Counted from the first letter of the stretch, positions 1-9,885 are shown. The stretch is 64,000 bases of DNA from Ectothiorhodospiraceae bacterium 2226 (GCA_013348725.1 CP054689.1:2290501-2354500), one strand, 5' to 3'. Numbers and translations: made by a program. The notes: generated by a model not told the origin, from the letters alone.

Positions 1-396
1 GGCGCACAGGCGCCCCCCCAGAGCGGCGAGCAGGAGGCCTATCAGGCGGCCTTCGATCTGCTGCGTGAGTTGCGTTACGAGCAGGCGGTGCAGGCCTTCA
101 CGACCTTCCTGGACAGCTACCCTCAGGGACGCCACGCGCACATGGCGCAGTATTGGATCGCCGAGGCCCATTACGCCCAGCGACGGTTCCCGCAGGCGAT
201 CGAGCACTACCGCGCGCTGCTGGAGAACCACCCGCGCAGCCCCAAGGTGCCGGAGGCCCTGCTCAAGATCGGTTACAGCTACCACGAGTTGGGAGAATCC
301 GCCGAGGCTCGCCAGGTGGTTCAGACCCTGCTGCAGCGCCACCCCGATACGACGGAGGCGGGGCAGGCACGGACCCTGCTGGAAGCCTTGCGTTAG
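1..396 (+). CDS. cpoB: CpoB/YbgF periplasmic TPR protein, C-terminal part
   Basis: The last 131 codons of a tetratricopeptide-repeat protein; the frame is open to the window edge, so the signal peptide and N-terminal coiled coil lie upstream. About three helical repeats are visible, each closing on a similar turn (FLDSYPQG, LENHPRSP, LLQRHPDT), which is the pattern of the CpoB/YbgF C-terminal domain. In the family CpoB is periplasmic and links the Tol-Pal machine to PBP1B during septal wall synthesis. The gene runs into queE, the usual order after tol-pal in Gammaproteobacteria. The family assignment is firm; only the 3' end is present. Confidence 0.9.
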   Translation, partial: GAQAPPQSGEQEAYQAAFDLLRELRYEQAVQAFTTFLDSYPQGRHAHMAQYWIAEAHYAQRRFPQAIEHYRALLENHPRSPKVPEALLKIGYSYHELGESAEARQVVQTLLQRHPDTTEAGQARTLLEALR

Positions 397-531
397 CGCC
401 TGAACCGTCCCCGGGGCGCGCGTCTTGCGAGGTTCGAGTCCCGCTTGGAACCGGCCTGCGCACCCCGCGCGGTCCGAGGCCGCGGTGGCTTCCGCGATGA
501 TATACTGAGCGGTCTCTCGTCATCGTCGCTC

Positions 532-1209
532 ATGTCCGTGTCTCATCCCTCTGATCAAAGCCCGCGCGCCGAACGCCTGCGCGTCACCGAGATTTTCCAT
601 TCCCTGCAGGGCGAGACCCGTACTGCCGGCGTGCCGACCGTGTTCGTGCGCCTGACCGGCTGTCCGCTGCGCTGCGGCTATTGCGACACCGCGTATGCTT
701 TCCAGGGCGGCGAATGGATGAGCCTTGGCGAAATCCTCGCCGAGGTGGCCCGCTACACACCGCGTTACGTGACGGTCACGGGGGGCGAGCCGCTGGCGCA
801 GAAGAACTGCCTCGAGCTACTTACCCGACTGTGCGACGCCGGCTACGAGGTATCGCTGGAGACCAGCGGCGCGCTGGACGTGGCCGAGGTCGACGCGCGG
901 GTGGTCAAGGTGCTGGACCTCAAGACGCCGGGATCCGGCGAGAGCGCGCGTAACCGCTGGGAGAATCTCGCGCACCTCAGCGCGCGCGACCAGATCAAGT
1001 TCGTGCTCTGCGACCGCGCCGACTACGAATGGGCGCGGGAGGTGCTGCGCGAGCGCGCGCTGGCCGCGCGTTGCGAGGTGCTCTTCTCACCGAGCTACGG
1101 GCAGCTCGCGCCCGCCGCGCTCGCGGAGTGGGTGCTGGCCGACCGCCTGCCGGTGCGGGTGCAGATCCAGCTGCACAAGGTCCTGTGGGGCGAGGCGCAG
1201 GGCCGATGA
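532..1209 (+). CDS. queE: 7-carboxy-7-deazaguanine synthase QueE
   Basis: Radical-SAM enzyme of 225 residues that converts 6-carboxytetrahydropterin to 7-carboxy-7-deazaguanine in queuosine synthesis. Seen: the CxxxCxxC cluster motif (Cys44, Cys48, Cys51) and the SAM-binding GGEP (84-87). The ATG at 532 is chosen because it puts the conserved start ([13 protein letters not shown]) 17 residues in; an in-frame TTG at 445 would add an unconserved Arg-rich leader. Its stop overlaps the queC start by four bases (ATGA), so the two are translationally coupled. Size is typical for the family. Confidence 0.95.
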   Translation: MSVSHPSDQSPRAERLRVTEIFHSLQGETRTAGVPTVFVRLTGCPLRCGYCDTAYAFQGGEWMSLGEILAEVARYTPRYVTVTGGEPLAQKNCLELLTRLCDAGYEVSLETSGALDVAEVDARVVKVLDLKTPGSGESARNRWENLAHLSARDQIKFVLCDRADYEWAREVLRERALAARCEVLFSPSYGQLAPAALAEWVLADRLPVRVQIQLHKVLWGEAQGR

Positions 1210-1892
1210 GCCGCCGCGCCGTGGTGTTGCTGTCGGGCGGCCTGGATTCGGCGACCGTGCTCGCCCTGGCGCGCGCCGAGGGCTTTGCCTGTCACGCCCT
1301 CAGCTTCGACTACGGGCAACGCCATGGTGCCGAACTGGCCGCTGCGCGGCGCATGGCCGCCGCGCAGGGGGTCGTCGAGCATAAGGTGGTGCACGTGGAT
1401 CTCGGCGCGCTCGGCGGCTCGGCGCTCACCGACCCCGCCATCGCGGTGCCGGACGCCGCGCCGGCGGGTGCGCCCACCGCCATCCCGGTCACCTACGTGC
1501 CCGCGCGCAACACCGTGTTCCTGGCCGTCGCGCTCGGTTATGCCGAGGTGCTCGGCGCGGCGGATATCTTCATCGGCGTGAACGCGGTGGATTACTCGGG
1601 CTATCCGGATTGTCGCCCGGCGTTCATCGAGGCGTTCGAGGCCCTCGCACGCGTCGCCACGCGCGCGGGCGTGGCGGGGGAGCGACTGCGGGTGCGAGCG
1701 CCCCTCATGCGCATGAGTAAGGCGGAGATCATCCGCGCGGGGCGTGCGCTGGGGGTGGATTATGGCCTCACGGTGTCGTGCTACGCGGCCGATGCGCGCG
1801 GTCGGGCATGTGGACGCTGCGATGCCTGCCGGCTGCGCGCCGAGGGATTTTCAGCCGCTCAAGTCCCTGATCCTACGCAATACCAAGTGTAG
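1206..1892 (+). CDS. queC: 7-cyano-7-deazaguanine synthase QueC
   Basis: ATP-dependent ligase of 228 residues that turns 7-carboxy-7-deazaguanine into preQ0, the step after QueE. Seen: the N-type PP-loop SGGLDS (10-15), a central YVPARN motif, and the zinc-binding C-terminal cysteines Cys192, Cys202, Cys205 and Cys208. It starts in the ATGA overlap with queE. The pair suggests that a queD/queF step is encoded elsewhere. No terminator is evident after the stop, and the 136 bases before the next gene hold no convincing -35/-10 pair, although an AT-rich patch (TATTAT, 1968-1973) is present. Confidence 0.96.
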   Translation: MSRRAVVLLSGGLDSATVLALARAEGFACHALSFDYGQRHGAELAAARRMAAAQGVVEHKVVHVDLGALGGSALTDPAIAVPDAAPAGAPTAIPVTYVPARNTVFLAVALGYAEVLGAADIFIGVNAVDYSGYPDCRPAFIEAFEALARVATRAGVAGERLRVRAPLMRMSKAEIIRAGRALGVDYGLTVSCYAADARGRACGRCDACRLRAEGFSAAQVPDPTQYQV

Positions 1893-2028
1893 GACCGGCG
1901 ACCGCCTGGGCGAAACAGTAGCACCCCATGCCATTTGCATTTAGAATCGGCCGGATAAACATTCCTGTATTATTCGGGCCGCGGCGGATCGCCACAGCAC
2001 CGCACGCGGTAAATCCACCGGAGGATGT

Positions 2029-3246
2029 ATGGATATCACCACGCAGATTCTGCTGTACGGCTTCGGCATTGCGCTGATCCTAGGCGCCGTGGCGCAGAAG
2101 ACCAATTTTTGTACCATGGGCGCGGTATCCGACTACGTCAACATGGGCCACACCGGCCGCATGCGCGCCTGGTTCCTGGCCATCGGCGTCGCGATCCTGG
2201 GCGTTTTGCTGCTCGAGCTGCTGGGCCTTGCCAACATGGCGATGACCACCTCCAACGCCACCTCGCAGCCCCCGTACCGCATCGACCAGCTCGCCTGGCC
2301 GCGCTACATCCTCGGCGGCATCATCTTCGGTATCGGCATGACCCTCGGCAGTGGTTGCGGCAACAAGACCATGCTGCGCCTGGGCGGGGGTAACCTGAAG
2401 TCCATCGTGGTGATTCTGTCCATCGGTGTGGCGGCGTACATGATGCTGTTCACCAGCTGGGATCACTATCTGTTCCTGCAGTGGATGAACCCGCTGGCCA
2501 TCGATCTGGGCGGCCGCGGCATCGAAAGCCAGGAGATCGGCGTCATCCTGGGCGGCTTGGCCGGCATGGAGAACCCGCGTACCTTGGCGTACATCGTGGC
2601 GGGCATCGTCGGCCTCGGCACGCTGGCCTGGGTGTTCAAGTCCGCCGATCTGCGCTCGAACTTCGACAACATCCTGGGCGGTGGGGTGATCGGCCTGTGC
2701 GTGGTCGCCGCTTGGTATGTCACCGCCGGTCCGATGGGCGCCGAGTGGATGGAGGCCCTCGAATGGGGTGAGACACAGTCGCTGGCCTCCGGCGCGCAGT
2801 CCTACACCTTCATCGCCCCGGCCGGTCAGTTCCTGAACTGGCTCACTAACCCGACCATGAGCCTGGTGTCCTTCGCCATGGCGGCCCTAGCGGGCGTGAT
2901 CGTCGGTTCGCTGGCTTGGTCGCTGATCAGCCGCACCTTCCGCTGGGAGTGGTTCAGCTCCTTCCGCGACTTCATGACCCACGTGCTCGGCGGTCTGCTG
3001 ATGGGTGTGGGTGGCGTGCTCGCCATGGGCTGCACCATCGGTCAGGGCGTGACCGGTGTGTCGACCATGGCGCTCGGCTCCTTCCTGGCGCTTGGGTCGA
3101 TCATCTTCGGCAGTGCGCTGACCATGAAGATCCAGTACTACAAGATGGTCTACGAAGACGAAGCCAGCTTCGGCAAGGCCTTCGTGACCGCGCTGGTCGA
3201 CATGCGCCTGCTGCCCAGCGGGATGCGCAAACTCGAGGCGGTCTAA
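2029..3246 (+). CDS. YeeE/YedE family (TsuA-like) thiosulfate or sulfur-compound transporter
   Basis: Inner-membrane protein of 405 residues with about ten hydrophobic segments in two halves, as in the Sulf_transp/YeeE fold. Cys28 (TNFC), Cys110 (GSGCG) and Cys335 (GCTIGQG) are conserved motif positions; in TsuA/YeeE, cysteines lining the pore relay thiosulfate. The start is fixed by GGAGG at 2020-2024, four bases before ATG 2029; another ATG at 2025 is out of frame. Single-gene unit between queC and tRNA-Lys. Thiosulfate uptake would fit a sulfur oxidiser (soxA at the window's right end), but the substrate is inferred and selenium or sulfide handling is possible. Confidence 0.85.
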   Translation: MDITTQILLYGFGIALILGAVAQKTNFCTMGAVSDYVNMGHTGRMRAWFLAIGVAILGVLLLELLGLANMAMTTSNATSQPPYRIDQLAWPRYILGGIIFGIGMTLGSGCGNKTMLRLGGGNLKSIVVILSIGVAAYMMLFTSWDHYLFLQWMNPLAIDLGGRGIESQEIGVILGGLAGMENPRTLAYIVAGIVGLGTLAWVFKSADLRSNFDNILGGGVIGLCVVAAWYVTAGPMGAEWMEALEWGETQSLASGAQSYTFIAPAGQFLNWLTNPTMSLVSFAMAALAGVIVGSLAWSLISRTFRWEWFSSFRDFMTHVLGGLLMGVGGVLAMGCTIGQGVTGVSTMALGSFLALGSIIFGSALTMKIQYYKMVYEDEASFGKAFVTALVDMRLLPSGMRKLEAV

Positions 3247-3264
3247 GCCGTTTCATGCAGTGCC

Positions 3265-3292
3265 GGTGGGCGGGCCCTCGCGCCCGTCCACC
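3265..3292 (+). terminator. GC-rich stem-loop after the YeeE-family gene
   Basis: An 11-bp stem (3265-3275 with 3282-3292, one G-T pair) and a six-base loop lie 18 bases after the stop codon and just before tRNA-Lys. There is no T-run behind it, so it is either a weak terminator or a 3' end protector/processing signal. Confidence 0.45.
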
Positions 3293-3299
3293 GCTCTCC

Positions 3300-3375
3300 G
3301 GGCCGTTAGCTCAGCTGGTAGAGCACCGGACTTTTAATCCGATGGTCGTAGGTTCGAGCCCTACACGGCCCACCA
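3300..3375 (+). tRNA. tRNA-Lys (anticodon TTT)
   Basis: Full cloverleaf of 76 bases with encoded CCA. The acceptor stem GGGCCGT (3300-3306) pairs with ACGGCCC (3365-3371), with discriminator A and CCA at 3372-3375. The anticodon loop CTTTTAA carries TTT at 3333-3335 and the T-loop is GTTCGAG. The top pair of the anticodon stem is a C-A mismatch. Its place after cpoB-queE-queC matches the tRNA-Lys position near tol-pal in many gammaproteobacteria. Confidence 0.98.
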
Positions 3376-3388
3376 ACAATGTGTCGCG

Positions 3389-3420
3389 AAAGGGGTTAGG
3401 CCCAGCCTAATCCCTTTTGC
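3389..3420 (+). terminator. Rho-independent terminator after tRNA-Lys
   Basis: Stem AAAGGGGTTAGG (3389-3400) pairs with CCTAATCCCTTT (3406-3417), 12 bp with one G-T pair and a five-base loop. The 3' arm ends in a T-rich run. It lies 13 bases after the tRNA CCA end. Confidence 0.85.
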
Positions 3421-3630
3421 TTTATTGAGGCGCGCGAGGCCCGCGACCCACCGGACGCCCAGTCCTGCGATGCGCTGGAACTCAGCCGCGCCGCGCGCCA
3501 TGCTCAGGGCTCATCGCTTGGCATACGCGACCTCGGCGGCCGGGCGGACTGTCATTAGTTGGCGTAGCCGCACTGCTTGGGGGAACTGAGCCATGAGCGG
3601 TGGATTGGATTGGGAGAGGAGCCTCTTACC

Positions 3631-4488
3631 GTGGCAAGTCTGCGCCTGACGGCCGCCTGTCCTGACCGAGTGGGATTGATCGCCGCGGTGACCCGCTTCA
3701 TCGCCGAGCATGGCGGCTGGATCACGGAGGCGGCGCAGCACTCCGACCCCACCAGCGGCTGGTTCTTCATGCGCTACGAGTTGCGCGCGGATTCGCTGCC
3801 CTGGGACGCGCAGGGCCTGCGCGCGGCATTCGCACCCCTGGCGCGCGAGTACGCCATGGAGTGGCGGGTGTCGGATGCGGGTGTGCCGCGCCGGGTCGTG
3901 CTGATGGCCAGTCGCGAGCCGCATTGCCTCGCTGATCTCCTGTATCGTTGGCGCAGCGGTGAACTGCCGTTTGACCTTCCCTGCGTGATTGCCAACCATC
4001 CCGACCTCGCGGAGTACGCCGCCGCCTACGGCGTGCCTTTTCATCACGTGCCGGTGGGGCGGAGCGAGATCGCGCGCCGAGAAGCGTTCGCCAGGGTCCG
4101 CGAGTTGATCGACAGAGCCGAGGCGGACACCGTGGTGCTCGCCCGTTACATGCAGATCCTGCCGCCCGCGCTCTGCGAACATTATGCGGGCAGGATCATC
4201 AATATCCACCACAGCTTCCTACCCTCCTTCGCCGGCGCGCGGCCCTACCACCAGGCGGCCGAACGCGGCGTCAAACTCATCGGGGCCACCTGCCACTACG
4301 TGACCGCCGACCTCGATGCCGGCCCCATCATCGAGCAGGACGTGGTGCGCGTGCAGCATGACGACAGCGTCGACGACTTGGTGCGACTCGGGCGCGACGT
4401 GGAAAAAAGCGTGCTCGCCCGCGGCCTGCGCTACCACCTCGAAGACCGGGTGCTGATTCACGGCAACAAGACGGTTGTTTTCTCCTGA
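3631..4488 (+). CDS. purU: Formyltetrahydrofolate deformylase PurU
   Basis: Hydrolyses 10-formyl-THF to formate and THF, balancing one-carbon pools. Protein of 285 residues: an N-terminal ACT domain (about 3-85) followed by the formyltransferase domain. The catalytic triad is visible as Asn191 and His193 in NIHHSFLPSF and Asp229 before GPI. The GTG at 3631 is preferred because a strong GAGAGGAG lies at 3614-3621, nine bases upstream, and the ACT domain begins directly after it; longer in-frame starts (3577) add an unconserved leader. Single-gene unit. Confidence 0.94.
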   Translation: MASLRLTAACPDRVGLIAAVTRFIAEHGGWITEAAQHSDPTSGWFFMRYELRADSLPWDAQGLRAAFAPLAREYAMEWRVSDAGVPRRVVLMASREPHCLADLLYRWRSGELPFDLPCVIANHPDLAEYAAAYGVPFHHVPVGRSEIARREAFARVRELIDRAEADTVVLARYMQILPPALCEHYAGRIINIHHSFLPSFAGARPYHQAAERGVKLIGATCHYVTADLDAGPIIEQDVVRVQHDDSVDDLVRLGRDVEKSVLARGLRYHLEDRVLIHGNKTVVFS

Positions 4489-4653
4489 TCTCGTCCTTCC
4501 CGTCTCGTCCATGACCGACGAAGCGAACGCAAGTTTTCTTCGTGATGCGCCACCACTGTTCTTGACGACGCCGTGTTCCCTAACTAAGCCTTAATACCGA
4601 AAAGCAGAAGAAGTGGTTGTCCGGGTCACGCCGGGCAAGGGGGGGAGGTCGTC

Positions 4654-5796
4654 GTGCCCGGTCAGCGCGCCTTGGTTTCGGTGGTCATGCCGGCGTTCAA
4701 TGCAGAACGCTATTTGGAGGCGGCGATCCAGTCGGTGCTCAATCAGAGCTACCGCACGCTCGAGTTGCTGGTGGTCGACGATGGCTCGTGCGACGGGACG
4801 GTCGAGATCGTACGGCGCTACGCCCGGCGCGACGCGCGGGTGCGCCTGCTGCGCCAGGGCAATGCCGGCGTTGCCGCGGCCCGCAATCGAGGCTTGGCGC
4901 ACGCGCGCGGCGAATATATCGCACCGTTGGACGCGGACGACCTTTGGTATCCGAATAAACTCGCCCTGCAGGTGGCGTGCCTGGAACAAGCACCGGACGA
5001 GGTGGGCGTCGTCTATGCGTGGTCCGCCCACATCAACGAGCACGGCGCGTTGACCGGCGGCTACAGTGCTGCGCAGGAGGAAGGGGACGTGTACGCCGCC
5101 TTGGTGCTGGGCAACTTCATTGGCAATGCCAGCGCCACCTTGTTTCGGCAGGCCTGCGTCGAGCGTTGCGGCGGCTATGACGCCAGCCTGCGCGCGCGCG
5201 ACGCCGAAGGCTGCGAGGACGCTGATCTGTATTTGCGCTTTGCCCGCCATTTCCGTTTCGCCTGCGTCCCGCGCCTGTTGATCGGATACCGACTGCTGCC
5301 CGACAGCATGTCCTGCAACTGGGCACGGATGGCGCGCTCCCATCGTTACGTGATCGACAACCTGCGCACGAGCCACCCCCGCCTGCCGGCCGCCGTACGA
5401 CGCTGGTCGAATGCGAGTTTTTATCGCTATCTCGCGTGGCAGTGTGGTCGCACTGACGACTATTGGGGCGTGCTGTGCTGCCTGGCGCGCGCAGGCATCG
5501 CGGATTGGCGTTTGTGGCAGGAGCGCCGCTTTCGGCAGATGGCGCGCCACGCCGTGCGCCGCCTGCGGGACCGAGCGCCCGCGCCCACCAAGCGCGTCGC
5601 GTCTAAGCTGACGGTCGAGGAGTTGGAACAGCGCCTTTACGGACACGCGGCGGGAGGGAAGCGAAGCGCCGGCGGCGAGGATCGTTTGGCCTTGGCGCGT
5701 GCCTGGCTCGGCGGGCCCGCTGAACCGCAGTCGGGACCAGCATTGAAACTACGCAACGCGCAAAGGAGTGCATTAGATGAGGGCGTTACTGGATAA
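4654..5796 (+). CDS. Family 2 glycosyltransferase (paralogue A)
   Basis: Cytoplasmic GT-A fold glycosyltransferase of 380 residues. Seen: VVMPAFNAE at the start, nucleotide-binding DDGS (42-45) and the metal-binding DADD (93-96), then a [10 protein letters not shown] / FIGNASAT acceptor region. The C-terminal 130 residues are basic and have no recognisable domain. GTG start at 4654 behind GGGGGGAGG. It overlaps the UDP-xylose synthase gene by 20 bases, so they form one operon. The protein is a close paralogue of the one at 10031-11161 (by eye well over half identical over the first 240 residues). Donor and acceptor cannot be told from sequence. Confidence 0.88.
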   Translation: MPGQRALVSVVMPAFNAERYLEAAIQSVLNQSYRTLELLVVDDGSCDGTVEIVRRYARRDARVRLLRQGNAGVAAARNRGLAHARGEYIAPLDADDLWYPNKLALQVACLEQAPDEVGVVYAWSAHINEHGALTGGYSAAQEEGDVYAALVLGNFIGNASATLFRQACVERCGGYDASLRARDAEGCEDADLYLRFARHFRFACVPRLLIGYRLLPDSMSCNWARMARSHRYVIDNLRTSHPRLPAAVRRWSNASFYRYLAWQCGRTDDYWGVLCCLARAGIADWRLWQERRFRQMARHAVRRLRDRAPAPTKRVASKLTVEELEQRLYGHAAGGKRSAGGEDRLALARAWLGGPAEPQSGPALKLRNAQRSALDEGVTG

Positions 5797-6748
5797 ACGG
5801 ACCTTGGTGACCGGAGGGGCAGGTTTCGTCGGCTCCCACCTCTGCGAGCGCCTATTGGCGATGGGGTGCGACGTGTTGTGTGTGGACAATTTCTACACCG
5901 GCTCCAAACGCAACATCGAACACTTGATGGACAACCCCTATTTCGAACTGCTGCGCCACGACATCACCCTGCCGCTTTACGTCGAAGTGGATCGTATCTA
6001 CAACCTCGCCTGTCCTGCGGCTCCGGTGCATTACCAGAAGGATCCCGTGCAGACCACCAAGGTCAACGTGCACGGCTCGATCAATATGCTCGGCTTGGCC
6101 AAGCGCGTGAAGGCGCGGGTGCTGCAGGCCTCGACCTCGGAGTGCTATGGCGATCCCGAGGTTCATCCGCAGACCGAGAGCTACTGGGGCAGCGTGAACC
6201 CCATCGGCGTACGCGCCTGCTATGACGAAGGCAAGCGCTGCGCCGAGACGCTCTTCTTCGACTATCACCGCCAGCACGGGGTCGAGGTCAAGGTGGGACG
6301 GATCTTCAACACCTACGGTCCGCGCATGCACCCGGATGATGGGCGCGTGGTCTCCAACTTCATCGTACAGGCGCTGCGCGGCGAACCCCTCACCGTTTAC
6401 GGAGATGGATCGCAGACGCGTTCGTTCTGCTACGTCGACGACCTGGTCGAGGGCCTGATCCGCCTGATGAACTCGCCGGCGGATTTCACCGGGCCGGTGA
6501 ACCTCGGCAACCCGCACGAGATGCCGGTCGGCGAACTGGCCGAGCATGTCGTCAACCTGACCGGCAGCCGATCCAAGATCGACTACCGCCCCCTGCCGCA
6601 GGACGACCCGCACCGTCGACGGCCGGACATTTCGCTGGCCCGCGAGCGGCTCGATTGGTCGCCGCAGGTAGGGCTGGAGGAGGGGCTGGTCAAGACCATC
6701 AACTACTTTGAAGAGCTTCTGCGGGCGCCGCGCGAGGGATGCTGGTAG
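5777..6748 (+). CDS. UDP-glucuronate decarboxylase (UDP-xylose synthase type)
   Basis: SDR enzyme of 323 residues expected to convert UDP-glucuronate to UDP-xylose. Seen: Rossmann GGAGFVG (13-19), the UXS signature [12 protein letters not shown] (76-87), Glu122 in STSE, and the catalytic Tyr149 and Lys153 in YDEGK. The length fits soluble bacterial UXS proteins. AAAGGAG lies nine bases before ATG 5777, inside the end of the upstream glycosyltransferase. No UDP-glucose dehydrogenase is present in the window, so the UDP-glucuronate source must be elsewhere. The product suggests a xylose- or arabinose-containing glycan. Epimerase activity on another uronate is the main alternative. Confidence 0.88.
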   Translation: MRALLDKRTLVTGGAGFVGSHLCERLLAMGCDVLCVDNFYTGSKRNIEHLMDNPYFELLRHDITLPLYVEVDRIYNLACPAAPVHYQKDPVQTTKVNVHGSINMLGLAKRVKARVLQASTSECYGDPEVHPQTESYWGSVNPIGVRACYDEGKRCAETLFFDYHRQHGVEVKVGRIFNTYGPRMHPDDGRVVSNFIVQALRGEPLTVYGDGSQTRSFCYVDDLVEGLIRLMNSPADFTGPVNLGNPHEMPVGELAEHVVNLTGSRSKIDYRPLPQDDPHRRRPDISLARERLDWSPQVGLEEGLVKTINYFEELLRAPREGCW

Positions 6749-6827
6749 CGCATTGCGCGATCCTCGTACGCGACGACACAGAGTAGAACAAGGGAGAGCG
6801 GCGCCGGAGCCGCCGAAGGGGGAAAGG

Positions 6828-7835
6828 ATGAGGACCATCCTGGTCACGGGAGGCGCGGGCTACATCGGCAGCCACACCTGCAAGGCGTTGGCGGCGGCGG
6901 GCTACCGGCCGATCGTGCTCGACAACTTGGTGTACGGCCACCGCTGGGCGGTCAAGTGGGGGGCGTTGGTGGAGGGTGATGTACGCGATGCGGCGATCCT
7001 CGATCACGTGTTCTCTCAGTACCGGCCTGAAGCGGTGCTGCACTTCGCGGCCTACGCCTATGTGGGCGAATCGGTGGGCGCCCCCGGCAAGTACTACGCC
7101 AATAACGTCGCGGCCAGCGTCGCGCTCTTGGAGGCAATGCGTCGCCACGGCTGCGCGAACCTGGTTTTCTCCAGCACCTGTGCCATTTTCGGCGAGCCGG
7201 AACAGGCATTGATCGACGAGCGCACGCCTACCCGCCCCGTCAATCCCTACGGACGCAGCAAGCTGATGGTCGAGCAGATCATGCAGGACTTCGGCCGTGC
7301 TTACGGGCTACGGCATGTGAGCCTGCGTTACTTCAATGCCGCCGGCGCCGACCCCGAGCAGGAGGTGGGGGAGGCGCACGAGCCCGAGACCCACCTCATC
7401 CCGCTGGTGTTGGAGGTCGCGCAGGGGCGGCGCGCGCACATCGACATCTATGGCACGGACTATCCGACTCCGGACGGTACTGCGGTGCGGGATTATGTGC
7501 ATGTGGCCGATCTCGCCAGCGCGCATGTGCAGGCGCTGGAGTACCTGCGCGGCGGCGGGGTCAGCTCAGCGTTCAATCTCGGTTTGGGGCGCGGCTACTC
7601 GGTGCAGGAAATCGTGGACGCCGCGCGGCGCGTCACCGGATGCACAATCACCACGCGCGGCGCGCCGCGCCGGGCCGGCGATCCACCACACCTGGTCGCC
7701 GATCCGGGCGCGGCGGCCCGCGCGTTGGACTGGCGTCCGCACTATGGCCAGCTCGACGACATCGTTGCCACCGCGTGGGCTTGGCATCAGAGAATCACCG
7801 CCGATGAGGGACAAGCGGGCAGGGGTAGCGCATGA
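6828..7835 (+). CDS. galE: UDP-glucose 4-epimerase GalE
   Basis: SDR-family epimerase of 335 residues interconverting UDP-glucose and UDP-galactose. Seen: GGAGYIG (8-14), FSST (114-117), the catalytic YGRSK (Tyr141, Lys145), and an RYFNAAGADP motif. ATG 6828 sits right behind GGGGGAAAGG; the longer in-frame start at 6708 would overlap the previous gene and is not conserved. Its stop overlaps the wzm start (ATGA, 7832-7835). Together with the UXS gene it supplies nucleotide sugars for the polysaccharide exported by the adjoining ABC transporter. Confidence 0.93.
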   Translation: MRTILVTGGAGYIGSHTCKALAAAGYRPIVLDNLVYGHRWAVKWGALVEGDVRDAAILDHVFSQYRPEAVLHFAAYAYVGESVGAPGKYYANNVAASVALLEAMRRHGCANLVFSSTCAIFGEPEQALIDERTPTRPVNPYGRSKLMVEQIMQDFGRAYGLRHVSLRYFNAAGADPEQEVGEAHEPETHLIPLVLEVAQGRRAHIDIYGTDYPTPDGTAVRDYVHVADLASAHVQALEYLRGGGVSSAFNLGLGRGYSVQEIVDAARRVTGCTITTRGAPRRAGDPPHLVADPGAAARALDWRPHYGQLDDIVATAWAWHQRITADEGQAGRGSA

Positions 7836-8632
7836 ACGTTTCCTACCCGGCACCGGCGCCCCACGTTCTGCAGCGCCTGGGCTACTTGCGCGACCTGATG
7901 CGCGAGATGGTTTGGCGCGACGTGCGGGTGCGTTACAAGCGGTCCGTCCTCGGCATCGCCTGGACCATGGTGAACCCGTTGCTGCACCTGTTGGTGTTCT
8001 ATTTCGTGTTCCAGGTCATCCTGGCGATGGACACCCCGCGTTTTACCTCGTTTGCCCTGACCGGGTTGCTGGTGTGGGGCTGGGTGACCGCCTCGCTGGC
8101 GCAGTCGGCCGGTTCGATCACCAACAATGCCACCATGCTACGCCAGCCGGGCTTTCCGCCTACTATCCTGCCGCCGATCATCCTGAGCACGCACTTGGTG
8201 TACTTGCTGTTCGCCTTGCCCGTGCTGACCGTGTTCTTGATCGTCGGCGGTAGCCGGCCGGGTCTGGGCCTGCTCACCTTGCCCTTGATCCTGGCCGTGA
8301 ACTTCGTGTTCATACTCGCGCTGGCCTACTTCGTGGCGGCCGCGAACGCGTATTTTCGCGATATCCAGCATTTCCTCGACGTTCTGCTGCGTCTGTCGAT
8401 GTTTCTGAGCCCGGTGTTCTACGAGGCGCAGCGGGTGCCGGAAGCGTATCAATACTGGTATCAGATGAACCCCATGGTGCCGCTGTTGGAGGCCTACCGC
8501 GCGGTGCTGATGTACGACACCCGTCCCGACTGGGAGCGCCTGGCCGTCGTGTTCTTGGTCTCATTGCTGGTGCTGTATTTCAGTGTGCGCCTATACCGCC
8601 GCGCCGCGGTTCGTAAGGTGGACGAACTATGA
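7832..8632 (+). CDS. ABC-2 type polysaccharide export permease (Wzm-like)
   Basis: Integral membrane protein of 266 residues with an N-terminal amphipathic stretch (RDLMREMVWRDVRVRYKRS) and six hydrophobic segments, the Wzm/TagG/KpsM arrangement. The signature VRYKRSVLGIAWTMVNPL near residue 33 is the ABC2_membrane consensus for O-antigen and teichoic-acid exporters. It is translationally coupled on both sides: ATGA with galE and ATGA with the ATPase. In the family it moves lipid-linked glycan across the inner membrane. Confidence 0.93.
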   Translation: MNVSYPAPAPHVLQRLGYLRDLMREMVWRDVRVRYKRSVLGIAWTMVNPLLHLLVFYFVFQVILAMDTPRFTSFALTGLLVWGWVTASLAQSAGSITNNATMLRQPGFPPTILPPIILSTHLVYLLFALPVLTVFLIVGGSRPGLGLLTLPLILAVNFVFILALAYFVAAANAYFRDIQHFLDVLLRLSMFLSPVFYEAQRVPEAYQYWYQMNPMVPLLEAYRAVLMYDTRPDWERLAVVFLVSLLVLYFSVRLYRRAAVRKVDEL

Positions 8633-9885
8633 ACACGCCAATCGCCATAGCCTGTGCCGGTATCAGAAAGCGTTTCCGGCGCTACAGCCGCAGTCGCCCC
8701 GATCGACTGAAGGACGTCCTGCTTGGCAATTGGCGCGGCCTGCGCCCCGAGGCCGTGCTGTGGGCACTGCAGGACGTGAGCTTCAGCCTGGAGCGCGGGC
8801 GGATGCTCGGCGTGATCGGCCACAACGGTGCCGGTAAATCGACCCTGTTGCGCTTGGTCGGCGGCGTGAGCCAACCCGATGCCGGCAGTCTGCGCGTCAA
8901 CGGGCGCATCGGCGCCCTGCTGGATCTCGGCCTCGGTTTCCATCCCGAACTCACGGGGCGCGAGAATGCGTACGTCAACGGCGTGATCTCCGGACTCACG
9001 CGTCGGGAGGTTGCGCGGCGCATGGACGACATCGTCGGCTTTGCTGAGCTCGAGGCATTCATCGACGCCCCGCTGCGCACCTACAGCAGTGGTATGCGCC
9101 TGCGCCTGGGGTTCGCGATTGCCGCGCACACCGATCCCGAAGTGCTACTCATTGATGAAGTTCTGTCGGTCGGTGACCTCAGTTTCCAGAACCGCTGCAT
9201 GGAGCGTATTGCACACTTCAAGCGTGAGGGCACCGCCATATTGCTCGTATCGCACAACGTGGCTGAAGTGCGTCGGCTGTGCGACCAGGTCCTGTGGTTG
9301 GAGAAGGGTCAGGTTCGCCGTCACGGGACGACGGCCGAAGTGGTGGCGGCTTACGAAGCCGCCGTGCCGGGCGCTGACACCGGCGACCCGATCACGCCGG
9401 TGGCAACGGCCACGGCAGCGGGGGTGCCGCTGACCATGAACGAGAACCGCTTCGGCACCCTGGAGGTGGAACTGACGGACGTACGGGTGCCGGCGGCGCT
9501 GCAGGCGAGGGCGGCCCTGCCCATCGAGATGGCGTTCGTCGCGCACCGCGCGCTGCCGCCGCCCATCATTCAGGTGAAGCTGGTGCGCGACGACGGCGTG
9601 GTGTGTTGCGATCTCAATTCGCACGAAGCCGGTATCGTCGTGCCCATGGCAAACGGGCGCGGGCGGGTCCGGTTGTGGCTCGATCGCCACGATCTGGCGG
9701 GCGGGGCGTACTTTGTCGAAGTGGGGCTTTACCACGAGAACTGGGAACGGATGTTCGACTATCATGCGCGCGCTTACCGCATGCAGATCGACGCGCCCGC
9801 CGCCGGGGAGGGCGTGCTGCGCCTCCCCGCGCGCTGGGAACTGCCAGCGGACGTTAATCCCTCGCCGCGCATGGAAATGCCTTGA
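8629..9885 (+). CDS. ABC polysaccharide export ATPase with C-terminal glycan-binding domain (Wzt-like)
   Basis: Protein of 418 residues. The ATPase part has Walker A GHNGAGKST (64-72), signature YSSGMR (152-157) and Walker B LLIDE (173-177). About 150 further residues (roughly 265-405) form a beta-rich region like the Wzt C-terminal domain, which in E. coli O9a-type systems recognises the capped non-reducing end of the finished glycan before export. That extension separates it from KpsT-type ATPases, which lack it, and argues for O-antigen-type export. It starts in the ATGA overlap with wzm. The 145 bases after it show no terminator. Confidence 0.92.
   Translation: MNTPIAIACAGIRKRFRRYSRSRPDRLKDVLLGNWRGLRPEAVLWALQDVSFSLERGRMLGVIGHNGAGKSTLLRLVGGVSQPDAGSLRVNGRIGALLDLGLGFHPELTGRENAYVNGVISGLTRREVARRMDDIVGFAELEAFIDAPLRTYSSGMRLRLGFAIAAHTDPEVLLIDEVLSVGDLSFQNRCMERIAHFKREGTAILLVSHNVAEVRRLCDQVLWLEKGQVRRHGTTAEVVAAYEAAVPGADTGDPITPVATATAAGVPLTMNENRFGTLEVELTDVRVPAALQARAALPIEMAFVAHRALPPPIIQVKLVRDDGVVCCDLNSHEAGIVVPMANGRGRVRLWLDRHDLAGGAYFVEVGLYHENWERMFDYHARAYRMQIDAPAAGEGVLRLPARWELPADVNPSPRMEMP

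Noticed and set aside
420-460. T-arm-like GGTTCGAGTCC upstream of queE, possible tRNA remnant
   Set aside because: The flanking bases do not pair into a T-stem (only two of five pairs) and no acceptor or anticodon arm is present.
4562-4600. TTGACG before the first glycosyltransferase as a promoter
   Set aside because: No -10 match at 16-18 bases (TAAGCC at best); TAATAC is 24 bases away.
4591-5646. A 351-codon frame antisense to the GT2 gene
   Set aside because: High-GC antisense shadow with no family resemblance; the plus-strand gene has all catalytic motifs.
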